Assembly: GCA_037892935.1 (NCBI GenBank)
Contig: JAYXKI010000009.1
Coordinates: forward strand, 1,736,001 to 1,800,000
DNA length: 64,000 bases
Direction of reading: 5' to 3'
Source of the DNA: Phlebopus portentosus
Taxonomy: Eukaryota > Basidiomycota > Agaricomycetes > Boletales > Boletinellaceae
Both the position numbers and the translations under genes were made by a program. The notes beneath the pieces are model-generated. The model made no database searches. It was not told where the DNA came from and saw only the letters and a list, made by a program, of their open reading frames with translations. Shown piece after piece: positions 1 to 11,707 of this stretch; position 1 is the first letter of the stretch; each line of letters begins with the position of its first letter.

Positions 1-177
1 TTCTAACAAGAGGACTGTTCCATGACAATGGAAAAGCATCTTGTTATAGTGAATAGTGACAACATATGATTTAGAATAAGTCAAATATAGGACTGAGAGG
101 AGATTGTTTCTAAGATCAGAAACATAGAGTACACACTCAAATTCAAGTAACTGTCCAGATTTGCCACTAACTACAGG

Positions 178-384
178 CTAAAAGCCTGCAGCTTGCTCAG
201 CCTTCTCTTCCCAGAGCTGGACAGCCTCTGCTAGAGCACTAGGCTTAGCTTCCTGACCAGAGGTCAGGTGCCACAACTTCTTGACTTGAAGTGCAGCACA
301 CATATTATGCTTCCAGACAGAGTAATTGCTATCATTGAGCTTGATGATGATAGATAGCATCTCAGAGGTTGCAGGTTCAGACAT
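178..384 (-). pseudogene. Ty1/copia gag N-terminal fragment
   Basis: This 68-residue frame opens with an acidic start and a block reading L-N-D-S-N-Y-S-V-W-K, which matches the N-terminal gag segment of fungal and plant copia elements (the UBN2/DUF4219-like region, typically L-x-G-x-N-Y-x-x-W). It stops after 68 codons, far short of a normal copia gag, so it is a remnant. It reads on the minus strand like the other copia pieces here, but nothing joins it to them. The DNA from 385 to 1,556 would hold its leader and LTR; I cannot delimit either. Confidence 0.6.
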
Positions 385-1556
385 GATGGTGAGAATGAGA
401 TATGGATGAGAGTGGACAGATGGTGCACTCAGAAGAAAGTAAGCAGTGAGGGAGTAGTGAGCGAGAGAGCACTAACAAATTTATGCCTAGAGGTGACAGA
501 TCAATGCTAACAGTCACTGAAGTATACACAGATTTGCTACAAGACAGTGCTGGTCTGTTGGTTTACTAAGACCCTACAGGCACTGCTGACTGAGAGAGGC
601 TCTAGGCTTAAGTAGACACTCAAAGAATAACTACAACTAGCAAACTAAGGCCAGGTAGGCAAGCTTCACAGTCTGTAGGCTAGGCTGATCCAACAACAGT
701 GATGGAGCCACACACCAATTAACACCAGAGCTGCCAGACATAAAATGCAGTGCAGAGAGGGAACAGATGGGCAGAACGGTGTGCAAATCAGCACGCAGAT
801 AGAAGGGAACAAACCAAATTGAATGGTGTAAAGAGCACATAAATCAGATTGGCAGATCGGCAGCAATCAACAATTTCTATCAGCACAAGAACAGCTCACA
901 GCATAGTTAAACCACAGCCGATAAAGATGAAACTTGGTGGAAGTATGCACAGGTATAGGGGCCATATGTACACCAAAGGGCGTCCAGATCGGATTAGCAG
1001 TTGCTAAGAAAATTGAAAGTTGCTAAAATATAGTGCAAAACAAAGATCCTTTAATATGTCAGCAAGTTCTTAACCAAGTTAGCTGAAACTTCGCGACAGA
1101 GGACATGAAAATAGGCCAAATAGATGTGCCAAATTTTGTAAGAAACAGATTAGCAGTTCACCTGGAATAGACAATGCAACTTTAAAAATAGCTAAAAGTG
1201 ATAGAGCTATAGCGGTGTCAAATTGCGACAGATCAGGCTGAAAATTGGCAGTACAGTAGGCTTATATAGGCGAGTAAATATGTCAAAGGGTGTTGAAAAT
1301 GGCTAGACAGTTGTAGAGCAATCAAGTAGCAGAGTTTTAAGAAGATTTGACACTAATAAAGGCTGAGAAAAAAGGCAGAGGGCTCTGGGACTGTGAAAAC
1401 TGTACAGAAGGTTGCAGAAGATGATGGGAACACTAGGAGCACACCAAAAGGCCAGTCCAGAACACCAAAAGCTTCTCTGACAATAGTAGCAGCTCTCTAA
1501 ATTCAAAAACTCAAAAATGCGACAGTGTAGAGAGCTAGAGCACAAGACTCATAACC
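385..1556. other. AT-rich stretch without recognisable gene
   Basis: No frame here gives a family I recognise. The short open frames at 637-866 and 1,303-1,545 are low-complexity translations with no motif. The stretch sits between a copia gag fragment and a copia LTR, so it is probably decayed retrotransposon leader DNA. That last point is inference. Confidence 0.4.
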
Positions 1557-1823
1557 TGTTAGATCACACAAATCTAGTAAGGGACCACTGAGTCCAGTAG
1601 TGAGTACACTTAATATATATTAACAGTCTAACTACATACCTGAGTCCAGTGGTAAATATACTTGATGTAGAGTACTCACTAATAGACTGTGCCACTTTTA
1701 TAAGAGATTATATAAGTATCACATGATCAAGAAAGTGAACATAAGGAAGAATATAAGAATATAAACAGAACAATAAACAATAAACTACAAAATAGTAAGA
1801 GTATCAGAATCACACTTCTAACA
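1557..1823 (-). repeat. Copia-family LTR, copy 1
   Basis: The 267-base block starts TGTTAG and ends CTAACA, the inverted TG...CA boundaries expected of an LTR. It matches the block at 2,766-3,016 over its whole length with scattered differences; shared stretches include the region around the phrase GTAGAGTACTCAC. Because the copia reading frames beside it run on the minus strand, it is taken as an LTR in minus orientation. It directly abuts a truncated RNase H region at 1,824, so it may be a 3' LTR after deletion or a separate solo LTR. Confidence 0.7.
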
Positions 1824-2765
1824 CTTAACTATCCCACTTGTGAACTATCTGTTATTGTTATTTCCTCTATAGTTAGCATCATAGAAGGTAGTGAACAGCT
1901 TAAAGAACTTAAGATCAGGTGCATAAGTCAGTCTGAAATCTTTTGTACTCTATAAATAGTAACATAGATGCTTTGCTGTCTTCCAATAAGCTGAACCAGA
2001 ATTGGAACTAAAGCATCTTAAAACACCAACTGCATAGGCAATGTCTGGCCTAATGGCTATAGCCAAATATATAAGTACACTAATCAATTGCTTATAGGGT
2101 ACCTGCTTCATATATTTAATCTCTGTAGAGGTCTTGAAGCTATATTCTTACTAAGCTTATGCTTAGAGAGAGGAGTAGTAATAGTACCACAGTAGCTCAT
2201 ATTAAAGTGCTCTAGCACATCAATAATGTACTGTCTCTATAACAGACTAATAAAGTGCTTAGAGCAGTCTCTTTAGATATGAACTCCTAGTAGGAATGAG
2301 GTTGGGCCCAACTTATATAGTTTAAAGTACTTGACCAACTCATCTCTAATAAACTCATACTACTACTTAGACTTTGCAGTAATAGTCATATCATCAACAT
2401 AGACTGGAATAATGATACATACTTTATCTCTGCTGTACATTTAAATGCTATAATTACAGTGCACTAACTTGAAGCCTATGCTCTTTATCACTGAACCAAG
2501 CTTCTTGTTCCATTGATGGTCAGTCTGCTTAAGACTATAAATTGACTTAATTAGCTTGAGAACAAATCCAAGGCTAAAGTAGTCCTCAAATTCTTTAAAC
2601 TGGGTTATGTAGACATTATGCTCCATCTTACTATTGAGAAAAGCAGTAGAGATGTCAATACTGTACAGCTTAAGTTTCTCAAATGTAGCTAATACTAGGA
2701 TACCTCTAAGTACAGCTCACTTGGTTCTAAAAGCAAACACCTAAGAAAACTCAAGTTTTGATTGC
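1824..2765 (-). pseudogene. Ty1/copia reverse transcriptase/RNase H remnant (copy A)
   Basis: Translation of the minus strand in shifting frames gives the copia RT core: I-D-I-S-T-A-F-L-N just upstream of 2,626, then K-S-I-Y-S-L-K-Q (canonical K-S-L-Y-G-L-K-Q), then P-V-Y-V-D-D-M at the catalytic Y-x-D-D box near 2,400, and on toward an RNase H segment ending around 1,850. Stops and frame changes are frequent. The start of RT is cut off at 2,765 by the neighbouring LTR and the conserved tail of RNase H is missing at 1,824. It is dead. CpG dinucleotides are absent from at least 2,041-2,640. Confidence 0.8.
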
Positions 2766-3016
2766 TGTTTGATCACACAAATCTGTTAAAGGGCTACTGA
2801 GTCTAGTAGTGAGTATACTTAATGTTATTAGCAGTCTAAATTCATATTTGAGTCCAGTAGTAAATACACTTGATGTAGAGTACTCACCAATGGACTATGC
2901 CACTTTTACAGGAGATTATATAAGCATCACATGATTGAGAAAGCAAATATAAGAAAGAATATAAACAGAACAATAAACTACAAAATAGTAACAGTGTTAG
3001 AATCATACTTTTAATA
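2766..3016 (-). repeat. Copia-family LTR, copy 2 (3' LTR of copy B)
   Basis: The block aligns along its length with 1,557-1,823 and begins TGTTTGATCACACAAATC. On the minus strand it directly follows the end of a copia RNase H frame (3,017-3,367), the place a 3' LTR should occupy. The outer end has drifted from CTAACA to TTAATA. No matching 5' LTR was found to the right of 18.3 kb. Confidence 0.65.
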
Positions 3017-3367
3017 CTTCCTTCTAATCTAATATTTCTTTCTTTAACATAATCCCAGCATCTTATACATCTCCTGTGCCTTTACTCTACTTAGTGCTTT
3101 GGTCATAATATCTGCTGGCATAGTCTGAGTAGGCAAGTAATGCACTTTAATATGACCAGTCTTTACAATATCTCTCAATCAGTAGAAGTGCAGATCTAGG
3201 TGTTTTATATATCTATGATGTTCAGGATTATTTACCACAGACAGACCAGACTGGTTGTCTATATACAAGGAAGAAGGTGTATTAAACTTGTAGCTAAACT
3301 CTATGAAGAGATTTCTTAGCTACATAATCTCTTATTCTGTACTGACAGTAGTAATATATTTTGCTTC
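3017..3367 (-). pseudogene. Ty1/copia RNase H C-terminal end (copy B, distal part)
   Basis: On the minus strand this reads A-K-Y-I-T-T-V-S-T-E, then L-Y-I-D-N-Q-S, then H-I-K-V-H-Y-L-P-T, then A-D-I-M-T-K-A-L, the standard order of the copia RNase H tail (E-A-E-Y, D-N-x-S/G, H-I-x-x-x-Y-H-x-x-R, D-x-x-T-K-x-L). Several codons have become stops. The reading is interrupted at 3,363-3,367 by a gypsy element and continues at 17,189, beyond it. It ends just before the LTR at 3,016. Confidence 0.8.
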
Positions 3368-6068
3368 TGTTAGGACCAGTGTTTTTGGACGAGGTGGGTA
3401 GTCCGAGCATATCAGAACAAGTTCCTACTTCCTTCTTCTGATAATGTATAATTGGAGAGTAAAGTAGCAAAGGTTAGATGTACTAATAAGAAGTGAGCTA
3501 TAGGCTCAAGCTTAACTCAGCAGTAGAGCAGAGGTTCAATTAAAGGGGTACAGTTATGATTGAGAGTATAAAATAATTTTGCTGAGGGACAACACCCTGC
3601 TCAGCTAGTGCCTTAAATAAACTTTCTACTGATTACTACCAACTACCAAATACTACCGACCATGTTTTGCCATTGATCAGGACAACATGTTTCAGCAGGT
3701 GTCACTACCACTGTCTACTATCTATGTTACCACCAAGTTCTAGCACTCAGTGTCACCACCGCTCCTAGGGGCTGGTAGTACTACCAATTACTTCCTTTCA
3801 TATTAAGCTGGCTTCTATTTATCTCCGTTGCTTCAAAGCTTCTTCCACACTTCTTCCAATCACCATTTCTATCACATGTTAATCCTGTCTGCCAATCCTC
3901 CCATGAGAGACTTCTTTTATGTACCAAGATCTTGCTTCTCCGGCACTTTATTTCCTAGGCTGAGCTTCTGCTGCTAATCTTCCATCATGAGACTGACTAT
4001 GATCTTAGAATTTGGAATTGGCAGTCCCTGCTGATCTTCTGAGGTTAATCTCAGCAGCTATGTAAACTTGGCAGATACCCTTCTGTGCCATGCCACTATG
4101 CTGATATTGGAGTACTGTAGTCTGGTGCTCATTGTTAACCTGAACTGTTGTCTCAGGTAATTGGTTCCACGCTATTCGTCTGCTATGACAACCCCTTCTT
4201 CTGATCGTTCTCATGCTTCTAGCATACGTTCTATTGCTTCTTCTATAAGACTTTTAACATCCAATGGTGGCCTGTAATACACTGGCCAATTGACTTCCAC
4301 TGCAGTGTTTCGACACAAGGTCTGGTGTCGATGCTGGTTAATCTAAGCTCTCACACAGACCTTCAATGCATAGATATCCCTATTACTAAGCTATATGGAT
4401 ACCTCATGATTATATGCACACATTCTGTGGTTCGGCAATGGTTAGTCAAATATTCATTCTGAGGGTCTGAGCTTATGTCAAATCTTGGCATTGGCTGCCT
4501 CCCTTATTACTAAGTGCTCCATGAAGTTCTTGAGGAGCTACTCCGAAAGAACCCAACTCCTTTGGTATGCCAAATAGCAGTTTGTACACACCAAGCTTTC
4601 ATGAACAAAGTGTCTGGTTGCACCACAGCGATAGCATCTCTTTTGCAGGAGTTCTACGTATCTTGCAATGTTTCGGTCTTCCATCTGTATGTAGCTTCAT
4701 TCCAGTGGAGGAGTATGTCCAATATGTATTCTAGATAATCCTTCCTGCAAATTGTATGGGTCCTCCCTCTCGTCGCATTTATCTTCATAATATCGTCGAT
4801 CGGGTTCCTCTGAAACATCTTTAGCAGCTATCTCGCTAGGTACTTGCTGCATTAGTGGGCGAGAATTGCCTCCACTATTCTGTCTCTGAAGCCTTTCAAA
4901 ATGCTCTTACAGCCTAGTTGCAAAATTGTTGGCAATCATGTGATTTCACCACTTTTCATGTTACAAGTGCCTCAAAATACAGATAAAATCATATCTCACC
5001 CAAAACTCAATGGTTTCATATCATCTAAGTTGCTAAATTCATATTTTCAAAAGGGCTTTCTTTTAGAAACAAAGATTGAGAAAATAGAGCAAAAAATGAC
5101 CCTAAAATAGCGAAAATATTGTTTTTTACTTCTTTTTTGCATATACATTTTTTTCCATACTCCCTGCTGGCCCAGCACCTCCCCAAAGCTGTCCAAAATA
5201 ATAACATGATTATACTATGAATTTACAGTCTGAATTTGAGTTGAATTGCGTACCAGAATGTACTGCTTTGAGGCATGCCTAAATCACTCAAAACTTATTA
5301 TTTCCTCCTAGCCTCCCAAGCTCCGGAAAAAATTCTTACAGGTCAGATTCATATATGTAAATTCATTTCAGATGTAATAGACTAGTTTTATATATTAGCT
5401 AGGGCCTCAGCTTGCACTGGTGAGCTGAGAAGATGCTGTCTCAAATGGTGCATACAACTAGAACCACTTGTTTAGCACAGCTCCCCAGTGGATCCTACAG
5501 TAACAGGTGGTGCTCAAAGCTCATTTATTTAATCTATAGTGAGTTTACATGCATGAATCTGACCTGTAAGAATTTTTTCTGGAGCTTAGGAGGCTAGGGG
5601 GAAATGATGAGTTTTGAGTGATTCAAGCATGCCTCAAAGCAGTACATTCTGGTACACAATTCAACTCAAATTCAGACTGTAAATTTATAGTATAATCATG
5701 TTATCATTTTGGACAGCTTTGGGGAGGTGCTGGACCAGCAGAGATCACAGAAAAGAATATATATGCAAAGAAGAGGTAAAAAACAATATTTTCACTATTT
5801 TGGGGTCATTTTTTGCTCTATTTTCTCAATCTTTGTTAATAAAAGAAAGCCCTTTTAAAAATATGAATTTAGCAACTTAGATGATGTGAAACCATTGAGT
5901 TTTGGGTGAGATATGATTTTATCTGTGTTTTGAGGCACTTGTGACATAAAAAGTGGTGAAATCACATGATTGCCAACAATTTTGCAACTAGCTGTAATTA
6001 GACTGCATAATTTGGTGCATAAAGCGTCTGATTCTACATCGCATCAGGTATCCACAATTTTGATAACA
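3368..6068 (-). repeat. Gypsy 3' LTR (left copy, with insertion)
   Basis: The LTR starts TGTTAGGACC and ends TAACA at 6,068. It is collinear with 15,576-17,188 except for a 1,085-base foldback element at 4,910-5,994 and the duplicated TA that flanks it. Removing these leaves about 1,614 bases against 1,613 in the other LTR. In the first hundred aligned bases I count six transitions, one transversion and one single-base gap, so the insertion is not recent and most change is C/T or G/A. Confidence 0.92.
4910..5994. mobile_element. Foldback (long-TIR) DNA element, TA target site
   Basis: The two arms, about 4,910-5,365 and 5,539-5,994, are inverted copies of roughly 455 bases around a spacer of about 170 bases. 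The ends read CAGCCTAGTTGCAAAATTG on the left and the inverted CAGCTAGTTGCAAAATTG on the right. A TA is present on both sides (4,908-4,909 and 5,995-5,996), and the other LTR shows the undisturbed sequence. TA duplication plus CAG-type termini point to the Tc1/mariner superfamily, non-autonomous since there is no transposase. The mirrored short frames in the arms (5,025-5,207 and 5,698-5,880) are the same DNA read twice. Confidence 0.9.
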
Positions 6069-6079
6069 TTCCTCCCCCT
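6069..6079 (-). other. Polypurine tract of the gypsy element
   Basis: Read on the minus strand this is a run of purines, AGGGGGAGGAA, immediately before the LTR sequence TGTTATC. That is the position and composition of a plus-strand primer site in LTR retrotransposons. It independently fixes the element as running on the minus strand with 3,368-6,068 as the 3' LTR. Confidence 0.75.
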
Positions 6080-6249
6080 AAGATCTACTTCAGACTGCAA
6101 GAAGAGTGTAGATCCAATTAATTGTGGTAGCCATAATCTTACTGTTTTGTATAGTTGCTTCCTAGACCTGATCCTTCTAGTGTACCAGTAGTCTATTTCT
6201 CTTGACTGAAATAACTGTAGCACTGTACATCCAGAGTCCACCACTTGTT

Positions 6250-6582
6250 ATTGATCATGTGACCTGATGCACAAACCATCTGGATGAAAGTGCAGCAGTC
6301 ATGTGACCTGACGCACTACCTGTTCAGATGAAAGAGCAGCAATCACATGATTGACGCTCAACCTGTTCTCAGGGAAAGGCGGTGGTCACATAACAATTGC
6401 TCAATAATTTAAAGCCTCGCTAAGTGTCGGCTTCCAACATACTAGATGCTTTCTAACATGCTAGGAATAGTTTAATGACTTGTTCAGGTCAATTATGACC
6501 TCGCTTAGTGTCAGTCTCAACTTACAAGGTACATCCCAGTATGCTTGGAATAGTTTAATGACTTATTCAGGTCAATTCTCAG
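6250..6582. repeat. Short tandem repeats next to the polypurine tract
   Basis: Two sets are visible. Around 6,257-6,345 a unit of about 44 bases with the core CATGTGACCTGA...AGCAG occurs twice, with a third decayed start near 6,347. Around 6,414-6,582 a unit of about 84 bases ending GGAATAGTTTAATGACTT is present twice with point differences. Both lie in the noncoding stretch between the chromodomain frame and the 3' LTR. Confidence 0.7.
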
Positions 6583-6699
6583 GCCTTCCTAAGCCTCACT
6601 GCACTCACTATCTGAGGAGTCAGCTCAAAACTAATTCTTATACAAAGGATTTCCTTTCTCATCTGGCAGATCCCATCTATGGACTAGTAATGCTCTGCT

Positions 6700-7120
6700 T
6701 CAAGTGAATGGCCTTTTCGCAGCTCTCCAATGATGCTTATGCCATTCCAGATATCCAAAGTCATGTTGTTTAATATCTGTCTTGCTTTGGTATCTTCTTC
6801 GCTTGATTACTCTCTGAGCTACAGACTCTTCTAGTACTGTACTTAGGAACTCGTCATCTTCTTTCTTGATATTGATTACTCTCTGCATAGAGTCTATAAT
6901 ATCTGCAATCTTCTTTCTGGAGGGAAGATCTATCGCACCCAGCCAATGATTCCTCTCGTGATACTCCTGCAATTTTTCAGGGGCATTGCACAGCCCCTTC
7001 ACAGGTTCCTAGGTATTCTCCTCCTCCGGGTAGCCAAGCTATTTAACCTGATACTCCTATCTATTGTGCCGTTTCCTCATATCCTGGATCGCTTTCACCT
7101 TGTACTCAGTTTCTCCAGTG
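6700..7120 (-). pseudogene. Gypsy pol C-terminal chromodomain region
   Basis: Minus-strand reading around 7,000-7,110 gives E-Y-K-V followed by E-Y-Q-V-K, then G/Y-P-E-E-E-N-T and E-P-V, the hallmark of a chromodomain. Both conserved tryptophans of the pattern are now TAG stops. A 100-codon frame (6,700-7,002) with a basic, charged tail follows. In chromoviruses this domain at the integrase C-terminus directs insertion to heterochromatin by binding methylated histone H3. Here it is inactivated. Confidence 0.8.
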
Positions 7121-7455
7121 ATGACTTCTGATGGTGGTCTTATTCTCTGTGCCGAATCCTTTCATTCTCGATAGGGAATTAGTAGCTCTGCATAAAACAC
7201 CAGGTGGATCCTCAACTCCTTTGGGAGATCCAACTCATAATTGACTGGCCCATGCTTCACAATAACTTGATAGAGTCCCAGGTTTCTATCCCCTAGTTTC
7301 CTTGTAGGAACTAGCAAGGTTAGATTCTAGCCATCTAACATAACTTTATTGCCAACTTTGAATGATGGCATCGGGCCTCGGTGTCTATCTGTAAACTTCT
7401 TCATTGCGTTTCGTGCCTGTTCTAGCACTTTTACTACTTCTTCTTGATTGTTCTT

Positions 7456-8130
7456 TCACATTGCCACATAGTTCTGTGTTCCTTGGATCAGAAGCTTAAA
7501 TCCTAATTCCAGCTGAAATCTATATACCAATTCAAATAGTGTCTTGCCTGTACTAGAGTGAGATCGGCTATTGTAGGCAAATTCCGCCATGGGCAGATGT
7601 TCATCCCAATTGTCCTGTTGCAAATTGGAATAGCAATATAATAGCTGTTCTATTTCTTGATTTACTCGCTCTGTTTGACCATCTATTTGGGGATGATATG
7701 CCATACTAAGCTTTGTCTCGATCCTGAGGGCCTGGTTTACTTGTTCTGTAAACCAGCTGGCAAACTGAGGTCCTCTGTCACTAATTACTGTCTTTGGAGT
7801 TCCAATCTTACTATAGACGTAATTGATCATTAGATCTGTAGTGGTTTTCGAGTTTGCATTTACTGTAGTAGGTATGAAAGTCCCCATTTTAGAGAACCTG
7901 TCCACCACCACAAGTATTGCATTGTTTCCTTTACTCGTTGTTGGGAGTCCAGTGACATAGTCCATAGTAATCTCATTATAGGGCTTAGTTGCTATCTGCA
8001 GTGGTTGCAGAGGTGGTTGCATCTTTCCTCATTGCACTTTCGTCCTTTGGCACACGTCGCATGTGTGCACATATTCTTCAACCCATTCCCTCATCTTTGG
8101 CCACCAAACTCTTCATTCCAGTTTGTCTAT
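7456..8130 (-). pseudogene. Gypsy integrase core
   Basis: A 188-codon open frame holds the catalytic D-D-E set: D in T-M-D-Y-V, D in V-I-S-D-R-G-P-Q-F and E in G-Q-T-E-R-V-N-Q, spaced as in Ty3/gypsy integrases. Upstream, up to about 8,130, the zinc-binding H-H-C-C tail is readable (C-D-V-C-Q). Downstream the frame ends at a stop before the GPY-type and chromodomain segments resume. It is the best preserved coding part of the element. Confidence 0.9.
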
Positions 8131-8399
8131 AGTCTTCTGTATCCCTGGGTGTCCTGATGCTGGTGCATCATGGCACTGTTGTACAATTTCTTTCTTAATT
8201 TCTTCATCTGGTGGGATAACCAATTTGTCATTCTTCTACCAATATCCTTCTTCGAATGTTCCAATTGCTAGCTCTTTGGATTATTCGTAGGCATCTTAAA
8301 TCTTTTCTCCCAGTTCTGGACCCCCTGTAAGCTCAAATACCCATATTATGTGCATGGGCAGAGCCGATGTTCTGAACAATTCTAGAGGAAGTAGGATTT

Positions 8400-9790
8400 G
8401 TTCTGGCTGGTCCTCTTGGCCCTGTTCATAGTCTGGCCTTCTTGATAATGCATCTGCTTGTGAATTCTTGGTTCCAGGTCGATACTTTATTCAAAATCAA
8501 AATCTGCTGAGAAATGTCGCCCATCTTGCTTGGCAGCCACTTAGCTTCCTAGCTCCCATGAAATATCAAAGATTAGCTTGGTCGCTGATTACTCGAATTT
8601 CATGTTTAGCTCCTTCCAAGTGGTGCCTCCAATTGCTCAAGGCCTTGACAATTGCTAGTAATTCCTTATCCATTACTGGATAGTTATTCTTGGCATCTCA
8701 ATAGGTGTTCAACCAATATCTAATAGGGTGCAAAATTTCATCATCCTCGAGTTGCGAGAGCACTGCTCCCATCGCAAAGTTCGATGCATTGGTTTCCAGC
8801 ACGAACTGCTTGTCATGATCAGGTCATACTAGCATAGGTGCAGTGGTGAAGGCTTCCTTAAGTTTCCTAAAGCTTTCCTGTTGTTGTTCTCCCCAGGTAA
8901 ATGTCTTCTTGCCAGACATAAGTTCCGTTAGTGGCCTAGTGATCTTGGCAAAGTTTTCGATAAATTTTCGGTAGAAATTTACAAAACTGATAAACTTTTG
9001 AATGTCTCACTTGCTTGACAAGTCTAGCCATTCTTGAACTGCTTTTACCTTGTAGGGATCCATCTGCATGCCCGATTGATTAACCACAAATCTTAAATAG
9101 TTGAGTTCCTTCTTGCCAAAGTAGCACTTCTCTGGTTTACAGAAGAAGTCTGCTTTTCTTAACCTGTACAGTACTTCTGCTAGCAGGTCCCAATGTTCCT
9201 GTTCCATTTCCATATAGACTATAATGTTGTCCAAATAAATGAGTATGCCCTGCCTAATCATGTCCTGAAAGAGCTCATTCATTGTACGTTAAAATACCGC
9301 AGGTGCATTCATTAATCCAAACTGCATTACCATAGGCTGGTATACTCCCATATGAGTTTTGAAGGTGGCATACTTCTCATACCCTGGATGTACTCAAATG
9401 TTGTTGTACCTACTTCGCAAATCCAGTGTAGAGAACCATTTGGCATGTGCAAGATTGTCTGGGAGCATGTGTAACAGGGGCATTAGCTGGTGATCTGGGA
9501 TGACCACCGCATTCAGCTCTCTGTAGTCGATAACAATTCTATACTCCAGCTTGCCATCCTTCCCTATTGTTTTCTTGGCTATGATGAATACTGGTGCACA
9601 AGTGTTTGCCTTTTCTTCAGCCAGTACTTGATTTCCTACAATACGAATTCATCCCTTCTTCAGATCCTCGTGAATCTATTCTTCTACTGCTTGCTTTTCA
9701 GTAGGAGCGAGTAAATATACTGGTCCAGGTTTTGGGAGCTCTGCTCCTGGTAGGAGCTCGATCTTCATATCTCATTGGCTCGGACTAGGC
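8400..9790 (-). pseudogene. Gypsy reverse transcriptase and RNase H
   Basis: Minus-strand translation gives R-I-V-I-D-Y-R-E-L-N near 9,540, a F-x-T-L-D-L-R-S block near 9,430, M-Q-F-G-L-M-N-A-P-A near 9,320, and the catalytic box near 9,230 as Y-L-D-N where Y-x-D-D is required. RNase H follows, with E-T-N-A-S-N near 8,790 (usual E-T-D-A-S), then D-K-E-L-L-A-I near 8,660 and S-R-R-P near 8,450. Several in-frame stops interrupt it. Loss of the second catalytic aspartate (GAT/GAC to AAT/AAC) by itself would abolish RT activity. Confidence 0.88.
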
Positions 9791-11470
9791 AGCCGTTTAG
9801 CGGCTTCCTTGTCAAACCTATCCCTGAACTCCCATATTTGTTTTGGAAGAATTTCTTCAAGAGATTTGTTGCTAGCAGGGTCTGCCATCCTTTCATTGAG
9901 TGCTTTCTCTTGAGCATACTTTTGGGCTATGCTGTTATACTTGAGAAGGTGTTCTCTCCGAGATGTGACTTGTTGATGCTCTAGACAGTGGATCCAGTGA
10001 GAAGACTTAGGTTGCCTTCCTCTTCGAGAGGCGTCCTCTGCATACATTGAGGTAGCAGGCTTATGCGATCCTAGGGTACCTTTGAACTCTGTCTCAGATC
10101 CAGCTCTTCTCTCTAGCACTTTTCCTTCTACTTTAGATGGCTGCATGACCAAGTCAACAGGCATGCCCCTGTGAGAGTCTCTGCTCCATCGCGGCATAAT
10201 TTGAAATGAACCTGTTACTTTTACCATTTGTTTTCCCTGTCGGAGCAGAGCCCTGCATTTGGTTATCAAACTGTGATCTTCACGGGTGCACTTGAGCTCC
10301 CAAAGTTAGCCTACTTGATGATTGTAGCATACTAACTTTGGCCCTGTACCAATTGAGTGAGACTACCCTCCCTTTAGGGTGAACCACTTTTCCAGACACT
10401 AGCCTACCCTTGAATAGTGTCTGATGCCTAGTCACTTCTCAGTTTCTCGTAGGAGGAGATCTCGCTAGGTGGCTGAACCTAGTACACTCCATGGCCTTAG
10501 TTTCACAGTGCTCCTGACCTGAAGTACTTCTGCTTGTATCTCTGCTTCATGTGGTGAAGCTAACCGACTGCTTTTGCACTGCCAGGGTTGAGTCATTGTG
10601 GCCCTCATGCAAGGATGGAGGAGTCCACTCTACCCTAATACTCCTTATGACAGGGTTCAATTCTGTACCACTTTCTCTGCTCTTCTGTTATCGCATCCAG
10701 AGTGGATCAGGTGCGTAGTGTCCAGGTTTTTCTCCTTTTGGTGGTACACTAGGCTTCTTTCTTCTAGTTATATCTGATCCTTCTGCATCAATTGTCATTT
10801 GCACTTGTATTTCCTCTTGCATACTTGCCTGTGCTTCTGAAGTCATTGGTGACGTTGCTGTTCTAAATTTCCCTTAAATCTCTAAAATTTGGAGTCACGC
10901 CGCATACATGCCGCCATACTTGTTAAAGAGCTCATTATGTCCAGCACCCTTCTCCATCTCTCTGACCATGGTGCAATATACCGTCCCATCTGCTTTTTCG
11001 AGAGTATTAAAGTCATACCACTTCTGTTCATCTTTCGTTATTCAGCATTTATTCTCAAACCAGAAGAACTTCTATCTTCCTTCCTGTTTGGCCAAGGAGA
11101 GTTCTAGTGGTTTGTGCATTACTTCTTCAAATGTTACCAGTAGTGCAATCGTTGTTGGTGCCTTTTCTTTTCCTTTCTCTAGTGGTACTGTCATAGTTTC
11201 TTCTTCTTCTTTCTTGGTTTCTTGTCCAAAGTTGATGTTGCTGTGGTAATAGACCCTAGTTTCTCATTCTTCTTCCTTTTCATCATCTGCATCTCATTCA
11301 GGTAAAATGTAGTCTGGGATTCTACACCATCTTCTGCGCTTTTGGAGTTTCCTTAGGGCTAGGAATAGCTGTATAGAATGCAAGTGTGCTGTCCCATTAA
11401 AAGCAATTTCCTTCCCACCTTTGCGAAGGATTCCCTTGGTCCAGTCGATGGTTGGCTTATGCTGTTCAAG

Positions 11471-11707
11471 CTAATCATTTCCTATGAGAAACTTGTCTTT
11501 GTATGTATCCACCACTGTGATGTCCATTAAGCCTCTTGTAATCTCTGTGTCCACTATTGCTCTGACATTCCGAGTCCATCCACTATGATTAATTAATCTA
11601 TCAGCATTCCGGATGGTATAGTTACCTTCTGCAGGCACTGTTCTTAGTCCTAGGTTCTGTACAACTGTAGGGCTAATAGTAGTGATTGCAGATCTAGAGT
11701 CAATCAT
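11471..11707 (-). pseudogene. Gypsy aspartic protease (retropepsin) fragment
   Basis: The 78-codon frame begins M-I-D-S-R-S-A, aligned with the D-S/T-G-A active site of retropepsins, and ends F-L-I-G-N-D, the usual L-I-G-x-D-x-L region. The catalytic glycine has become arginine (AGA), a single G-to-A change. It lies between the zinc knuckle and the RT as expected. Confidence 0.75.

Noticed and set aside
5025..5880. Two mirror-image 60-residue frames as a conserved small protein
   Set aside because: They are the two arms of the foldback element read in opposite directions, so similarity is automatic.
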